From an uncultured Erysipelotrichaceae bacterium (lineage in GTDB: Bacteria; Bacillota_I; Bacilli_A; RF39; UBA660): a stretch of DNA of 5,280 nt. Numbering within the stretch: position 1 is the stretch's first letter; each line of letters opens with the position of its first letter. The notes below the pieces were generated by a model, which was given only the letters and a program-made list of their open reading frames with translations, was not told the origin of the DNA and made no database searches. Of the stretch, positions 4,825-5,280 are shown piece after piece. The DNA lies in contig CACXFI010000107.1 in assembly GCA_902766875.1 (NCBI GenBank), forward strand, positions 1 through 5,280, written 5' to 3'. A program made the translations under genes and the position numbers.

Positions 4825-5280
4825 TTATTCCATAATTTCTGAAACAACACCAGCACCAACTGTACGTCCACCTTCACGAATAGAGAACTTAGTTCCATTT
4901 TCTACAGCGATTGGTGAAATTAGTTCAACTGTCATTGTTACATTATCACCAGGCATTACCATTTCAGTACCTTCTGGTAAAGTAATTACACCAGTAACAT
5001 CAGTAGTTCTGAAATAGAATTGTGGTCTGTAATTTGAGAAGAATGGAGTATGTCTTCCACCTTCTTCTTTAGATAGTACATAAACTTCAGCTTTAAATTT
5101 CTTGTGAGGTTTAACTGAACCTGGTTTACAAAGAATTTGTCCTCTTTCAACATCATCTCTTGAAATACCACGTAATAATACTCCAGCGTTATCTTCAGCT
5201 TCAGCATAATCTAAAGACTTTCTAAACATTTCAATACCAGTAACAACTGTCTTTTGAGTATCTCTTAAACCAACGATTTC
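4825..5280 (-). CDS. tuf: Translation elongation factor Tu, C-terminal part (5' end cut by window edge)
   Basis: The frame is open from the right edge (first visible codons read EIVGLRDTQKTVVTGIE) to TAA at 4827-4825, 151 residues covering the end of domain II and all of domain III; the GTPase domain lies outside the window. Diagnostic EF-Tu segments include MFRKSLDYAEAEDNAGVLL, RGISRDDVERGQ, KEEGGRHTPFFSNYRPQFYF, RTTDVTG, EMVMPGDNVTM and FSIREGGRTVGAGVV. EF-Tu carries aminoacyl-tRNA to the ribosomal A site as a GTP complex. The sequence is closest in feel to Firmicutes EF-Tu. The ATG at 5229 is an internal methionine, not the start. Codon use and GC content differ from the neighbours: CGT is used for arginine (for example in LLRGI and GGRTV), as expected for a very highly expressed gene. 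It ends at the shared bidirectional terminator. Confidence 0.98.
   Translation of the reverse strand, partial: EIVGLRDTQKTVVTGIEMFRKSLDYAEAEDNAGVLLRGISRDDVERGQILCKPGSVKPHKKFKAEVYVLSKEEGGRHTPFFSNYRPQFYFRTTDVTGVITLPEGTEMVMPGDNVTMTVELISPIAVENGTKFSIREGGRTVGAGVVSEIME

Noticed and set aside
4986..5207. Minus-strand 73-codon frame within tuf
   Set aside because: It lies fully inside the conserved EF-Tu frame and encodes no recognisable sequence.

Overview
The window comes from a very AT-rich, low-GC Gram-positive bacterium (Firmicutes/Bacilli-like; an uncultured gut-type Bacilli or Mollicutes-related lineage that still has a wall would fit, but this is inference). The evidence is AGA-dominated arginine codons and TAT/AAT/ATA-rich coding outside tuf, strong GAGG-type ribosome binding sites, a Firmicutes-like EF-Tu, a class A-type D,D-carboxypeptidase anchored by a C-terminal helix, and a FemABX aminoacyltransferase with the coiled-coil insertion. 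All visible tryptophans are TGG, and all five visible stops are TAA or TAG.

Layout. Positions 1-3447 (minus strand) hold a tightly packed four-gene operon read from right to left: a penicillin-binding D,D-carboxypeptidase (3447-2176), a small type IV prepilin-like protein (2201-1767), HemW-like radical SAM protein (1782-682) and an MscS-type mechanosensitive channel (681 to beyond the left edge). Neighbouring genes overlap by 26 bp, overlap by 16 bp, and abut, so they are almost certainly co-transcribed and probably translationally coupled. Positions 3448-3569 are a compact divergent promoter region with an extended -10 promoter facing each way. Positions 3570-4802 (plus strand) hold a FemX/FemA-like peptidoglycan bridge aminoacyltransferase. 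Positions 4793-4823 form a bidirectional intrinsic terminator shared with the convergent tuf gene, whose last 151 codons occupy 4825-5280 (minus strand).

How the genes fit together. The two divergent genes both act on peptidoglycan: FemX-like enzymes add amino acids from aminoacyl-tRNA to the lipid II stem peptide before cross-linking, and the D,D-carboxypeptidase removes the terminal D-Ala that would otherwise be used as cross-linking donor. MscS protects the envelope during osmotic downshock, and the pilin-like protein is also exported, so most of the region is an envelope neighbourhood; HemW (haem handling) is the functional outlier. The window is largely ordinary conserved chromosome. I see no mobile element, CRISPR array, defence system or RNA gene. 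The least explained part is the solitary pilin-like protein with an Asp-Gly hexamer repeat, embedded between the carboxypeptidase and hemW.
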